From Onthophagus taurus (lineage: Eukaryota; Arthropoda; Insecta; Coleoptera; Scarabaeidae), in the NCBI RefSeq assembly GCF_036711975.1, contig NC_091966.1, positions 12,469,501-12,533,500 on the forward strand: 64,000 bases of DNA. Direction: 5' to 3'. The notes beneath the pieces are model-generated. The model was not told where the DNA came from. It did not search any database and saw nothing but the letters and a program-made list of their open reading frames with translations. The position numbers and the translations under genes are program-made. Below, piece by piece: positions 33,801-48,900 of the stretch; the first letter of the stretch is position 1, and each line of letters begins with the position of its first letter.

Positions 33801-34660
33801 AAAATGAAAATTAAAAGAACTGCAACTCAAAGAACTCTGAACAGCTATTTTCATGCAAAATCTCTACCATTCACGTTCAGGTACTGGAAATTACCTTGTA
33901 CTATCGCTATTGAATTCGAATCCACAACGCCACCAAGAAAACGTCGAATGTTAGAATAGACTCAAGATTTATTTTTGTTGTGCATATTTTTGATTATATG
34001 TATAACTAAAATAAAAGTTTATTTTGTGTTTACCCCCTTTAGTACTTGTTTTAAAGTTAGTACCCACTTATATGGATATCTGTACTAATAATTATAATTC
34101 AAAATACTGTAGTTTCCATGACATATCTTACTACTTATACTGCAGAATTATTACCTCCGTTTCTTGAGCGCTTACTTTAACTCCCATGACATCATCGGGA
34201 TTCGCGCAACTTTATTCACTGAATAATTGGTCTTCTCTTCCGTTTTTGATCTGTCTGTTATTATAATCGCTTGATGGTGTCTACACATCCTCTACATTCT
34301 TAACACTTTAGCATAGAAGACATTGATTCCATAGTGTACATTGTTCCATACCGACTCATGAGGATTCTTTATTATTATTCTCATGACACCAGCTTACAAC
34401 GCGTCTATCATACAAAAGTTCAGATGTTGACAGGCCTTTTTCTGAATGTCATCAACTATCCTTTATATCCTTTTAATAGCACATAAGAAATAGATATCTA
34501 AAATCAATAGTTTTTAATTAATCAATTATTAAAGAAGTATTAATGTTTAATCATTATAATACATAGTAATATATAATCAACTTTTTTTATTAATAAAGCT
34601 TTTTTTATATATAAATTACAGAATATATCGTATAAAAAATACTTATTGCAAAATAAAATA
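33801..34660. other. Gene-free spacer and GPHR 3' flank
   Basis: No gene recognised. A minus-strand AATAAA (TTTATT at 34586-34591), about 70 bp past the GPHR stop, can serve as its polyadenylation signal. Confidence 0.45.
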
Positions 34661-36336
34661 TTATACTTGTTCATATAATGGCTGCTTGTGCGCTAAATAT
34701 AACGTAACAATACTCGTTAAAGCGCTAACTAAAAAGATAACATCAAACCATCGATGATAAAAATTAAATTGTAAGTCTCCCAAAACTTGTGTTATTATAA
34801 TTCTATATTCTGGTGGCATATTCATCCGTAAAAGTAATATAGATGATAGAAAATACATTCCCATTATTTGTGCTAACATTAATACTACAATATTGGAACT
34901 TTTATTTGATGAAATTTTATAAAAGAACTAAAAAAAATTTATATAATTAATAGAATAAAAGTGAATTTAAATTACTTTAGTTAATGTCAATAGAAGTCCT
35001 CTTATAGAAGTGACAACGATGCATCCAATCAAAATAAATGAAACATATTGAGACCAAAAGTTTACATCGATACTTAAACCCATCCAGTTTACAGCTATTT
35101 CAATCCCTCTTGTTACCGGGTCTTTCTTTCCAACTCTATCAAAAACTATATTTATGGTACACTAAAATTGAATTTACATTTAATATTAAACAAGACAATT
35201 TTTTTATTCATAGTTGTACCATAAATATTTTCCACATACAATATAATGAGAAAAAGTAGCCTAAAAAATTAAAATATTTTCCAGTCCAAGATTTTGACCA
35301 TTCAGCGCGTTCTAACATGTTATGATTTTCATGTGCCTCTAAAAATAATTGCCTACTCAACTCTTCTAAACCACTTATTTCCAACTTTAACTGAGCAATA
35401 TCTACAAATTCAAATTTTAATATCTCATTTATTATAATTTTACATTTTAAAATTACTTTCTGATCCTCTTCTAGGAGCTATAGAATTTAAAACATTCCAA
35501 ATTCCATATCTTTGTCGTATTGATTCTTCAGATCGATTTTCTAGGTTCTGTTTTTTTGAAATGGCTAACCTCTTCTTTTTTAAAACAATCATTTCCATTG
35601 TTTGCATTAATCTCTTTTCAGTATTAATCACATCCGATTGTGAAACATCTCTACAAATTATTAATAAAATAAAATGAATTAATATTATTTTACATGTAAA
35701 ACCTTATAAAGTAAGCCATAGAGGTGTAGGGATAATTAACTGCACCAAAACCGGATAAAACTGCCATAACAGTGACCCCAATAACACCAATTCTTGAAAC
35801 TAATTGCTCGATAGAGAGAATACTCTGTTTTGAGTTTGAAATAGGAAATGAATCTCCAATTTTCCAAAAGATAATCATAAAGATTATCCATATAACGCAA
35901 GTTAACTGTTTTATATAATCAGTTTTAACTAAAAAGTGAGTATAAATATAGCTATTTAAAAAAATTATTTGATTTACCAAATGGTATGTTACATATGCTG
36001 CTATAAAAAATATAAAGGGGGTTTAATACTATAACAACAAATAGTAAAAAATATAAAATTAGACTCCAAAAGAAATATCGAGAACTCGACTCTAACCAGT
36101 CTATTATTTCAAAAATTACTAACTCGTACATCGTACATGATAAAGTTAGGGTAATGGAGAATATGATTTGTACAAGTTTCTGTCTTACTTCGTAGTCCTT
36201 AAATAACTGTTTCATAAAAAATATCCAAGCTCCTACAAAGAATATAACCTACAAGAAATGTGTAATAATGTAAATTATTTATGCAATTATGAACCTGAGA
36301 TATTAAGACAAGAAGGGCGTCCTCAAAAAATGCCAT
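34661..36336 (-). CDS. GPHR: Golgi pH regulator (GPHR / GPR89)
   Basis: Seven exons, in transcript order 36295-36336, 35978-36248, 35703-35928, 35457-35650, 35220-35401, 34976-35161 and 34661-34927, join in phase to 455 residues, equal to human GPR89. Exon 1 encodes [14 protein letters not shown]. Next come membrane segments with [20 protein letters not shown] and [36 protein letters not shown] begins the conserved core. A cytoplasmic coiled stretch with [20 protein letters not shown] follows. The C-terminal ABA_GPCR-like domain includes [19 protein letters not shown] and ends [18 protein letters not shown]. In the family it is a multi-pass, voltage-dependent anion channel for Golgi counter-ion flow. 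The start is supported by match to the family N-terminus. Divergent from kinesin-5. Confidence 0.96.
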
Positions 36337-36999
36337 TTTATAATTCTAATACAACTACAATTGTTAATTTCGTGTTAAACTTTATAATAATTTTTTATAT
36401 TTTTTAGACATTGTCAAAAAATTTTTAGGTTATACTTTTAAGGACGTAGCCAAGTGTCCAGTTGTCATTCAAAAGATTTTACATTGTGATCCAACGTTGT
36501 AAGACTGTACTTAAACAGGTAAAGAAACTAAAGATTCAGGATAAACGAGGTTTAATATGGACTTAATATAACAAAGTAAATAATAAAATTCGGATAATAT
36601 ATTTTAAATTTAATAACTAACGCCATCTTTTGCCCGTTGATTGTTTCTATTGGCATATTTTGAAATGTAATTGTGACCGTTGGTAATGAATTCAATATTT
36701 TTATACAATGCCCCATGTAACTTTTTGTGATTTTATACAAAATAAGTTTTATAAGTATTTATTTATTACTAAAATTAACACAATAAAATAAACCTGTAAA
36801 TTCACTGCGTTGAAAGGTTGGTAGTAATGAAATTAAAAGTTTTAGGTTGGCAGCCATTTCCGCAAACGAGTTTTAACTTAACGGTCTTTACTCTTTAGTG
36901 AAGAACTTAACATTTTAAACGACAACTTTATTTCTACCGTGTTTATTTGTTATTATATGTGTGTGGAATAGGTATTTTTATTGGTTTAACAACGAGAAG
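36337..36999. promoter_or_regulatory. Divergent intergenic region GPHR / kinesin-5
   Basis: The 663 bp between two opposing start codons carry both upstream regions. No clear core-promoter motif noticed. Confidence 0.45.
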
Positions 37000-39900
37000 A
37001 TGGCAAGTCAAAGATTAAAAGAACAGAACATTAACGTTTACGTTAGAATTCGACCAAATACTGAAAGAGAAAAAGTACATAAATTTTCGTCCATGTTAGA
37101 AGTTGTTTCGGAAAAAGACATTCATATAAAGAATGCATATTCAAAGAAATATCACTTTGACAGGGTTTTTGATGATACCTCAAGTCAAAGTGATGTTTAC
37201 AATACAATTGTCAGACCATTAATAACAGAAGTTATTGGAGGATATAATTGCACGGTCTTCGCTTATGGTCAAACTGGAACTGGAAAAACTTTTACTATGT
37301 CTGGTGGTAAAGGAGTAAGTAATGAACAATTTTTTCAAACAATAATTAATGTTAAACATAAAATGTTGATGATAAAGTCTGTGGAAGTCTTTCAGAAATG
37401 ACTCTTTTTCTTTTTTAGGAGAATGAAGGAATTATTCCTCGTACAATCAACCATATCTTTGATATTTTGGACAATACCGATTTTTCTGTTCGTGTATCAT
37501 ACATTCAACTTTATAATGAAGAACTCACAGATATGCTATCAAGAAGTGAAAACCAACTTCGGTAAGCATATTTGAATGATATCTGAGTAGCTGATAATAT
37601 ATAAAGAATTTAAACACTTCTAAAATTTTATATGGGTCTTAAGAATCTGTTGCTTCCTTAAAGTAGGTAACCAAAGTAGCTGGTATTACACTATCATAAT
37701 TCTATATCATAGATCTATTATCATGTATCTGATAAAAAATATTACAGTGTAATGTACCATCTGTTATAATATTGTGTACATTACATAAACATAATTAGTG
37801 AAAGGACATTTTTACTTATAAAAATATTATAAAATTAAATTGCTTGGGCCAGTATTACACTATCATAGTTCTATGTCATAGATCTATTATCATATATCTT
37901 TGATGAAAAATATTACAGTGTAATGTATAAGTACAATGATTCCAAATTTGAAACCATTCTCAAATTTGTATACAGGTGTTTCGAGATATTTAGTCCACTA
38001 TGAACTTGGATGCAAAGTTGTTACAAATACAAAGGAAAAGTACTCCCAGTAATCAGTACCAGTAGCGCTATAAATTATTTTTACTCCAAGTTTTAAAAAA
38101 TACTTGGAGTAATAAGTAATTTTACTTGAAACTAAAATTCCAAGTACTCAGTACAAAGTAATTAGAACCCTTCAATGTACATATATCATGTATTTTCAAT
38201 CTTACCTTTTAAATAATTCTGTACTGAGTAATCACGCGTCGACGCTGCGCCTGCCAATCGCCAATACCTTACAAGATTAAACATATTTCTCTAGTAACTA
38301 TCAAAACTTATTGAAATATCAAAAATACAAACTGAGAATTATTTTGCATAATTTAAATTTTGAAATAGTAAAGAGATGGGAATTATGAATGAATTGAACA
38401 CTATGTAGTGAATGGTTAATGATTAAGTAGAAACTATCACTATATACATATATAACTAATATACATATAATGATAAATGTTAGGTATAAGAAAAGTTTAA
38501 AAAATTGTTATTTTAATAAACTACTTGGAGTAAATAAATAGTTCTTCAAGTACTTCTTATGTCAGATAAGTAACAAGTGTCCATTACATTTTAAGCTAAA
38601 TACTGAAAGTACAAGTATTAAGTACCTACAATTTGAAAGTACTGGCAGTAAACTACTTGAAGTAAAAAAGTACTGAATACCTTACTTGCAGTACATTTTT
38701 ACTGCAAGGGGCTCAACTCTGCTTGTATGGAACAACATACGACTTCATAAATAAGATCTCTTCCTTAAAGACATTATTTCAAAATCTTTTGTTAAAAATT
38801 GTAGTCTTGTTTACCAGAAAGCGCGTTCTTTGGAGTTTTTTAATCAGTCACTATTATCTTAAGTCACCATCTACCTTTCAATCAAAATGCTTGCGTGTCT
38901 GGAATTATTAAGAATCTTATTGATCTTAGATAAAGTTGTTATGGGAAGTTATGGGTTGTTATGGGTTATTTCTCTGAAGATGAAGTGATAACAACTAATA
39001 ACAGATGAAAGTGGGTTTTTCATAATTAACACCTTTCACAATCCAAGCTGCTTCATTGCGGCACAACTGGACTGATTCTAACAGAGTTACAGTGCAACCG
39101 TTTTTGTACAGATAGCCTTCAGTGTTGACTGCTTGGAGTTTTGGTTGCTTTCATTGAGAATTTCAGTATATGTATGCGATAATGCCCCTGTTTACATTAG
39201 CACTTCATTCTCAATCGTTGTCTAGCGCACTGTCTTGGACTTCTAAATGTTCTGTGACATGTTGAGCAATAACACTTTCACATTAGATTCACCTGTTGTG
39301 ATACTTTTTCAAAATCGTGTTTTAATGCTGGCAGCAGTTTACGCCAAACTCCATTTAAACATTTTGCCGAAGCTTTACCCCAACCCCACTTTAATTATTA
39401 ATTTTAAAATATCGAAAGACCGCCAATAGTCTTTGATTATTTTATTTGAAGTGTTCAAAATTCTCACCATTTCCAAGAAAGTATTGCGGAGTTAGTAAGG
39501 TTGCAATAACCCCCTGGATGCATGTGAACAACTTTGACAGCCAATGGTGTTTTGATTTCGTCCAGGTTTCGAGAATGTCCTGGAGCATTGTCCAAAAGAA
39601 GAAAATGCCTTGGGTGTTAATTTATTTTTTTCACAAAAGCAAAGCATGTCTTGTTTCATTTCCAGTAAACTGGTAACATGTTTTTATTGAGACCGTTCAA
39701 AGCACGTAGTATCTGTGAATGGTACACTAATATCGGTTTAAGTTTCTAAGTTTCTGAAACATTCGCGCCCAGCAAAAGAGTTATTCTATTTTTCGCAACT
39801 TTAAAACATAGAGCAGATCGCTCTTCACCAGAAATAAAAGTTCACACAGCGAAACAGCAAACTGCTTAGCGGCGTAATTACAAAATGTAAAATTGACGTG

Positions 39901-42900
39901 AGTTTTTCCCATGCAAATGTGAATCAATGAACGAGTTTTTGGCCAGGAAGCATACTGAACTGTCGGTGTGTAATGTTAAGAATTCTTGATACGGAGATGG
40001 AAAGACCGCTGCTGTCTTGGGATTTATCATTTACACTGCGTGTATTGTATTGTGATGGGAGACTAAGAACTAAACTAAGTATTTATGCCTAATAATCTGT
40101 TAAATTGATAATATGATAACGCTAATATCTCATTAATGGAGACTTGGCTGTACGCCAGCCAAGTCTCGAATCCAATGTCACAATCTCGAATACAATTGGT
40201 GGAGGTTTTTATTCTAATTTCTATGACGTGTACAGATGTGCACTTAATAATATGTCCATCTATTCTGATCAGCGTATCAATAATGTATTGTACTGGATGT
40301 TATCAGTGGCTTGCACAGGATTATATATGAACTACATCAATTTATTTCAACAGATCTGGGAAACCATGGCATAAAATGTACAACATTGAAAACAATAACT
40401 AAATTGAAAACTAACTAATAAAAGTTGATCAATTTCTAGTTGCTAATTGGTAAAGAAACACTTTATTTTTAATTTATCTGCAATAATTAATCCGTTTATG
40501 CCCGAATTATGTTTTTTTAAATTTTTGTGTTTCCAGTATCATTTTGGTGCAGTTTTCATTCTTTGTAACTTACTTCAAGTATTATTTTTAAGAAAATACT
40601 ATTTTTTCGTAGTTTTTTCTCAATCAAATCAACATAAACGTTAACAATAAATGTATTGGTATTATTTATTGTCCATTATCTTGTGTGGAAGTGAACAAAA
40701 CAGGATTCATGCAGATTGACTTTACATTGTTGACAAGACTATCTCGTATTTTTTTTTACAGAAAGCACAGCGATTTTGTTTTTCTGCGCTGACAATCCAG
40801 TGATTGCTATCTTCAAATCGCACTTGCGTTGGCACCTTTGAAGCCAATTTAACGGAGATTAACGTCCTCCTCCTGCCTGGGGAATACCATATTTTTGTAA
40901 ATACGTTTGCACAACTATTTTTCGAAATTGCAAATAATCCATTTTTTACCCAAGTCCTTTTTTATATATTTGACATCCGTTGTGCACTGAAATATAGACA
41001 CAAAACGCATAAATTGCCAATCACCACTTCTTCGATCTAATGGAAATGCTGTAGTTGTCTATATTCTATCTACACCGCCCATAAATTTATTGTGTTGAGC
41101 TACTACATGAGGTTATGCAACTGAATTTTTTTCTGTTTTGATATCCACCTTTCCAGTCTTCATTCTGGAAGCGTAGAATCATAACATAATCATCAGAACT
41201 ATTCTATTATCATGCCAGCTTGTAACGTCTAGTTTATTGGGAACATCTGTACAATAATCATAAACACCTCTGTTCCTCTTTTCTACCACTTTTGAAAGCA
41301 TTATGGGACACTTCAATTTTATTTTATTTGATAGTTCTCGTACATCCATATCTTTTTCCTGTAAATGAGTTACTAATTTGTTTTGGTAGAACTTTTATCA
41401 GTCCAAGTACAGCAAACTCTCCTACACCAAATGCAGGTTTCTTTATAGTTGGTTTTCTTACTTTTTTGTGGTTGACGCATTTTCTTCTTTATCCGCTGAA
41501 GTACCAGCTGCATTTTCTCGTCGGTTTTTCTCCTTGGTATGGTTCAAATTGCATAAAATACCAATAAGGTTCACAGACGCACCACATCTTGTAACTGTAT
41601 CGGCTTTGCTTTTTAGAATTGTTTTTCCCTGTGCTTACCAAAATATGGAGCTATACTTTCAACACTCAGCCTTGGAGTTCTGAGTGTTTCAAAAATTTTG
41701 AATTAAGCATTTGCATCAATTCTAGTACTTTTGCAAATTTGTGCCTGGATGGAGGTTATTAGTTATTATTATCTGCACAGTGAATTATGTTCACCTTTTT
41801 GCTGTGCGTATAACGCCGTTATTTCTGCCAAAAATGATATAATACTATCATCAAGGAAAAGCTCAAAGCATTCCACCGGATCAGAAGGAATGGGTGCTGA
41901 TTGCATCAGTTTCTCAAAGATCGTAAACCCAGAAATAAGATCGGATTTTTGTCAGTTTCTTTTTTTCGGTAACTTCTTTTGTATTTCTGACAAAGTTTCG
42001 TTATCACTATTTGACTCTTCGTCAGTGTGCTATCACCAATTGTGAAAGTCCGTCCTTGATTTGTAATTTTCGCCATAACTTCCGCTTGAAGCTGTCGACC
42101 ATCCAGTTATTGATCTCGTTGCAGAAGTCTTCTTTGCCGCTATCTTCGACACGTTCAGACCATCATCTGGAGGAGTAATAATAACATCAGCGGCTCAAAA
42201 ATCCTCGTCTTCTATTACTTAAATGAGTTCTGCAGTTGTGAGGCATCTGAAATTATTAAAAATCTTTATGGACCCGTTTAGCCCATAGTTCCAATATGGG
42301 AACTTTTGGGAAAAAGTGTTTTTTTTTTGGATTTATCTTATTTATTATTATAGATGATATATGCAAATGTGTTGAGAATTATTAGGACAATAAATTAGAC
42401 TAGACATTTTTTACGAAAGAAATTTCCAACTTTTTCTGCATGTTAAAGGCACCATAATTGGTCAAATAATCACTCACTAATCAACATGTTTACTGGAAAA
42501 TAACTTGTAACTTGTAAGTACACTCATTTTAATGAGTGTACTTACAATTAGATTTTTTGAAAAAATCGCATTTAGAATATAACATAGAAGGGAACAAGTG
42601 ATTCTTTAGATCTTAAGACTCATCTCAGACATTTAATGATTTTGAAATGCACATATAAATATTATCAAAGTTTTTGGAATTGTGCAGACTTTGAAAAAAA
42701 TCCGCAGATTTTGTTTCATAAATATTTTTAACAATATTTTAATATTTAGAATATTTGAAGACAAAAATCAAAAAGGATCAGTTATTATCCAAGGAATTGA
42801 AGAGGTGCCAGTTACAAATAAATCCCAAATTCATAAATTACAAGAACTTGGAAATGAAAAACGTAAAACCGCCCCGACATTAATGAACGTGTCTTCCAGC

Positions 42901-45900
42901 CGATCGCATACAGTTTTTACCATAATTGTACACACCCGCGAAACAACAGCATCTGGCGACGAACTTGTTAAAACGGGAAAAATAAATCTAGTAGATCTAG
43001 CTGGTTCTGAAAACATTTCTCGATCTGGTGCCCAAGACATGCGCGCTCGCGAAGCTGGAAATATCAACCAATCATTACTTACCCTTGGTCGAGTAATAAA
43101 AGCCTTAACTGAAAAAAATGCACATGTTCCATACCGCGAATCAAAATTGACGAGACTATTACAAGATAGTTTAGGTGGAACAACAAAAACATCACTAATT
43201 GCCACAATATCCTCATCATCTACAAATACTGAAGAAACTTTAAGCACTTTAGAGTATGCGATGCGTGCGAAGTCAATTAAAAATCGACCCGAGGTGAATC
43301 AAAAAATATCGCGAGCCGCTTTGGTGCAACAATACGTTGAAGAAATTGAACGTTTAAAACGGGATTTAAATGCGGCTCGTACGAGAAATGGCGTTTATTT
43401 GGACGATGATAATTATAAAAGTTTATTAGAACAAAATGAAACTCGTCGTAATGAATTAATTCAAAAAATGTCAATGATAAAAAATTTACAAATAAATTTA
43501 GAAGAGAAAACGAATTCTTTGCAAACGATGAAATGCGATTGGAAAGTGATTTCGGAAAATAACGAAAAGTTAAAGAACGAGAAAATTGAACGTGAAGAAC
43601 AATTAAATGAATTTAAAACAATGCTTTGTCAAAACTCTGAAACACTACATAATAAATTATCATATTTATATCAAACGTCTGAAAGTAATCGAAGATCCAC
43701 AAAAACATTTTTTGACATTCACAATGACTTAAACAACAAGATAATGTGTTGTATAGATGATATTATAATGTCGCTTGTAAATATTGACGTAGAATCTACA
43801 TTGTCTAATCGATCTGAAATATTGGACCAAAATTTGGATAAAATTAAAGGTTTTTTACCACTGCTTCACGAACTTTCTACAGAAATAGATACTTATAAAA
43901 TGCATTATTTAACAGATGATTCAGTTAATAGTAGAATAAAAAATTATTTAAATAAATTAAAAAATGGAAACGAAAGTAGCAGTAAAAAGATAATTAATAA
44001 TACTATTAGATTTATTGAAGAACATTTATCAGAATTAACAAACTCTATTCATAATATATCTACAGAAAGGAGAAATGGCATACAACGAGTTTTTTCAACA
44101 GTAAGTAGTGTTATAAAATTATTGTGTTGATATTAATTTATTTTCTATTTAGCTTCAAGATATGAGAAGAAATTTTGCGATTGGTTTAACATCAATTTCG
44201 ACTGAATTAGTTGAATTTCAATATGCCATTTCGGAGAGTAGTCAAGCGGTTATAGCGAAACTTGAAGAACAAAATCAAAGGTTTTTGGATTCTAAACGTA
44301 GAATAGCACAAGCAAAACAACTGGTATGTTATTAAATTATAAAAATAATCATAATTTGTTTTACAAGTGGCCTTTATTCTTTGTTAAAAGTTACTGATAA
44401 TTGTAAAAAATTACTAAAAACGACTTGAAAATATCTGAAGTGCAAACATCTTTGGCACTATTAATTTTAAAAGTAATGGAATTGGTCAGTAACAATATTT
44501 ATGTATTAAACGCTTCAATTAGGAATTTAAGGCTTTTTAAAAGTTTTCATTAAATCATTGAAAACTAAAGATCTATTTGTATGAGGGCAAATTCTAACTT
44601 TTTCAAAATATTGGCAGTTTAATTTGGAGATCTGACCACACCAGATTTGAAAGTGTTATACCCAAAGTAGAATCATTAAAGAACTGTTTTTACAATTACT
44701 TTATTACTAAGTCAAGGACTTATTGTATTGTCGGTCGTTATCTGGCATACATGTTACCTGTGATTGAAATGGACTTCTTGAATTGTCTCTTGGTGTTTCC
44801 ACTGTTAAGGAATTCTGCCTCTCCAATTAATGGAGAAGCAGAATGATCAGTATGTGATATAGGGCATTATTAAAATAAGGATTATGTTGCTTGAGTTACT
44901 GTTTTTCACACGCAACTTTTTATTTTATAAATGTTAAGTTAAAACAGCACCGACTGCTGCAACTGTCAAAGTTACTACATAATGGCTCAACCTAGCTGTA
45001 TTCCTCTCACTCAAAGCACATCAACCGCAATCACTCAATTCTTTCAAAACCATAAGTGAGATATGGTAAGATCACAGTCATCACTTTGGTTCTACTGTTT
45101 GGTTTAAGCTAAGCGCTTCAATTTATGTTGCCTAGTTTTGTATTTGTGTAATATTAAATCTAGCATCATACAATAATAGACAAAGTATGTAAAGTGAACG
45201 ATGATTACACTATGAGTGAACAAAAACTAAGATCGTTAGATATGCAAATGATGCCGCAAAGACATTTCATTTTGCAATTGAGGAATTAAGTTAGCAAATC
45301 TCGATAAGCAAGACGATAGCAAAAAATCCCATAGATGCTAAGTAATGATTAACAATAAGATTTTTGAACAGGTATCGGAATTTTATTATCTAGGAACTAA
45401 TATAGGAAATACAAAAAAAAATCATGGATATCAGAATAAATGTTAGAATTGATAGACACTCAAAGATCTTATAAAAATCAAAATGAAGCGAAATATAAAG
45501 AAACACAGAAAATCATCAGAAGACACATCAGAAAAGAGAAAAAAGAATGGATGAACAGCAGATGTGAGGAACTGCCTTACTAAGAAAACATGATCACTTC
45601 AATATATACAAAAAGGTAAAAGAAGTCACAAATATGAAGGCAAGATTCAATGACTAGTAGATGATTAGTAACTAGTCCAAAAGATGTAGGATGCATATGA
45701 GAAAAATACATTCACGGGCTCTTTGATGGCGAAAGTACGGAACCGCAAATAAATGTAATCCAAAAATAATACTTGACATATTAATATCAGAAGTTACAAA
45801 AGCGGTTAACATAGCGGAAGAGATAAAAGGCCTAAGATCAGATGAAATATATGTAGAAATGAAATGAGACTTATAAATGCAGAAAATCTTCAGACCTTAA

Positions 45901-48900
45901 CACTGCTAATAATCACAATATATAGCACAGGAACCTTTTCAGAAGACTGGCTCAGATCAACGTTTGCACCCATACCAGCTGGTTTGCAATATACAGAGGT
46001 CTGTAGTTCTGTAGCTCAGCTCCCGTCTTCTGTAGCTCAGTTATTAATTAAGTTAGGAGTTTAATATTTTGCAGGCTTATACTGTATCTCAGGCCGCATT
46101 TCAGGAAATTATTATTGATTATACAGAGTGTCCCAAAAAAGTGTAACGCCATGATGATTTAAAAAAATTAATTAAATTATTAGTAAACATTGCCAGGTCA
46201 GGAATTGTGATGGGGTTGTTATCACAAAATATTTTTGTTATTTAATTTTGCATCGATTTACATAAAAATATGTAGGGGGTCCAATTTAAAATAAGAAAGA
46301 TAAAATGCTTTAAAGTTTGAAAGTTTTGACACTAGATTTTGGCCACAATGTATAATTTTGAATCAATGGAACTTGGTTAACGAATCCACTAGACTTACTT
46401 AATAAGTTTGATATGAAACTTTATTAATGAGGCACTGTTTGTAATTATGATTAATTTTTAATACGATTTTTTTTCGTTTTTATTTTTTTTGTGCTGCTAT
46501 CATTCAGCCGATTTCAATAAAATTTTGGAACTATGTAGGCACCCATAAAAGACACCCAGAAATGTGGAAAAAGATATATCGTGCCATTTAAAAAAATATA
46601 TCATCATGGCGTCACACTTTTTTGGGACACTCTGTATAATCAATAATAATTTCCTGAAATGCGGCCTGAGATACAGTATAAGCCTGTAAAATATTAAACT
46701 CCTAACTTAATTAATAACTGAGCTACAGAAAACGGGAGCTGAGCTGAAGGACCCCGTATACAGAGAATGCGAGAAAAACCTAAGCGACGATCAATTTGGA
46801 TTTGTATGGAGGTTGGTACAAGTTTGGTCTTCAAATGCTGCTACAAAAGTGCCGAGATCAACGCAAAGAAGCGTTTGATCCCGTAAAACATACAAAACTG
46901 ATCAGAACTCTTAACACAACATGGTGTAGACTATAAAAATGTGGCCCTTATTGAGAACCTGTCTTGGGAACAAATGGCATCGATCAAAATAAATGATCTG
47001 ATAACAGATATGTCGATAAGAAAAGGAGGGCGTTAAAAGGGTATATACTTATTATTGCGGACGGTGCTCAGGGATTGCAACGACTTTTGAATGCCGTGAC
47101 CATTGAAGGAGATACTGTAGGGTTAAAAATAAACAAAACAAAAGTAATGGCTGTGACACGTATGCCAAATCTCTGCATTAATATTCGTGTTTACAACAAT
47201 CAGATAGAACTTGTACACAGATTCCAGTATCTTGGTTGCTGGATAACAGACGATCTTGAGAACCAGGTTGAGTATAGAATATGCTAGATCTGCGTTTCAA
47301 AGAATTCCTAGCAAATTGCAGCTTGTCACTGGATGTTCAATACCGATTTATTAAATCGAATAGATGTAATTCAATAACTATGCGAAGTGGAAGGATGGAC
47401 GCTTGGAATTATTGGTGAAATAGTAGCCTTTGAAATTTTCCTGAAAATCTCTTCGACGGATCAGGTCAGTAATGAGGTGCTAAGATGGATCCTTTGGGTG
47501 TACGGTAACATAAATTTTGTAGGTATTATAGTGGATAATATTCCACATATTTTGGATTCTATCTACAGAACATTAATGTTTTTACATTTTTTCTTCTTTA
47601 ATAGTACCATTTTGCCGGCTATTAAAACTAGTTTTATAACTAACCATTATTTTTTATCTTAAAGCTGTATACTTATTGACAAAAGTCAGCCCTATTCATT
47701 GATGTCTTCTAGTTTTGTTCTCGCACACTGTGCTCTGCTTTTATACAGAACACACTACATGGTTTTCTTCTTTTCAGTTTTCGAACGTGGTGTTGGTTAT
47801 TCAGTATTTGAAGAGTCTTTGCGTGCCGTGGAGGTGTAGTCTACTCTCATGCTTTTCAGAAAAACTTCTCATTTCTTCCTTAATTGTTGGAATCTGAAGG
47901 TCTCTATGTTATATCGGAATTTCGTACATACCAGGAGGCATTAACTATGTCTTATAGTACTTTATTCTGGAGTAAAGTCATTGGGACAGTCCTAGAACTG
48001 GATGCCAATTTTATTAGTTTTAGGATCCGATTATAAATCAGTTGTTTGTTGGAGATTAAAGGTTTCAAGTTCTTTTCAATCAGCCAATAGAGTAGTTTGT
48101 ATTTTAAACTAATTTTAGGGCTAATTCCGCCGTTTTCTTTTTTACAAGCACATTCCACCTACATATGTTTGGTACCTATAGTACTAGGTATTTGGCGTTG
48201 TTCTCATAAGGGACATATGATCGAGTATTGCATTGCTGGCTGTTTGTAGTTTTTCAGTGGATAATTTCTGGGAATCTTTCAATACTGTAAGTAGTGCTAT
48301 GTCATGTGCATTGTAGTCCTGAACAGATACAGGGTAGGACTCAGTACACTGTCTTCAGGCACTCTCGCTTTTCCTCTTAAGTCTGAGTATTGAACAAGTC
48401 TGAACAGGCTTTCTTTTCTTGTGCTTTTGTCTGAATCCAAATTGATAATCTCTTATTAAGTGATTAGTTTGTTTTACTGGTCTCAGTCTTTTGAGAACAT
48501 TCCAACTTTCCAACATACTGGTATATGTTTTAATATAAAAGCTTAATTGAGGTGGTAGGTCAGCATGACTACACCTTTTCTAGGTTGCTTTAGCAATTTT
48601 TCACTGGTGTGATATATTCTTTTGCACTGGTTTTTAATTGTCAATATTCTATTTATATATTATATTCTATTTATGTTTGGAGTAAGCCTCTTGGCCAGAT
48701 GTTCAGCAAACAACGTCATCTCTTCATATCTACCATCTTCTCTTGGTTTTTCTTTGACAACTTCTCAACTGGATAATTCACAACTTTTCTGTAAATAGTT
48801 TCTGAGTGCCTTTTCTTATTATCCTTTCAGTCATCATGATCTCCTTGTCAAAGTTTTCCTAAGTTTCTATGAAATTAAGTTAGAAGATACTTATCTGGCG

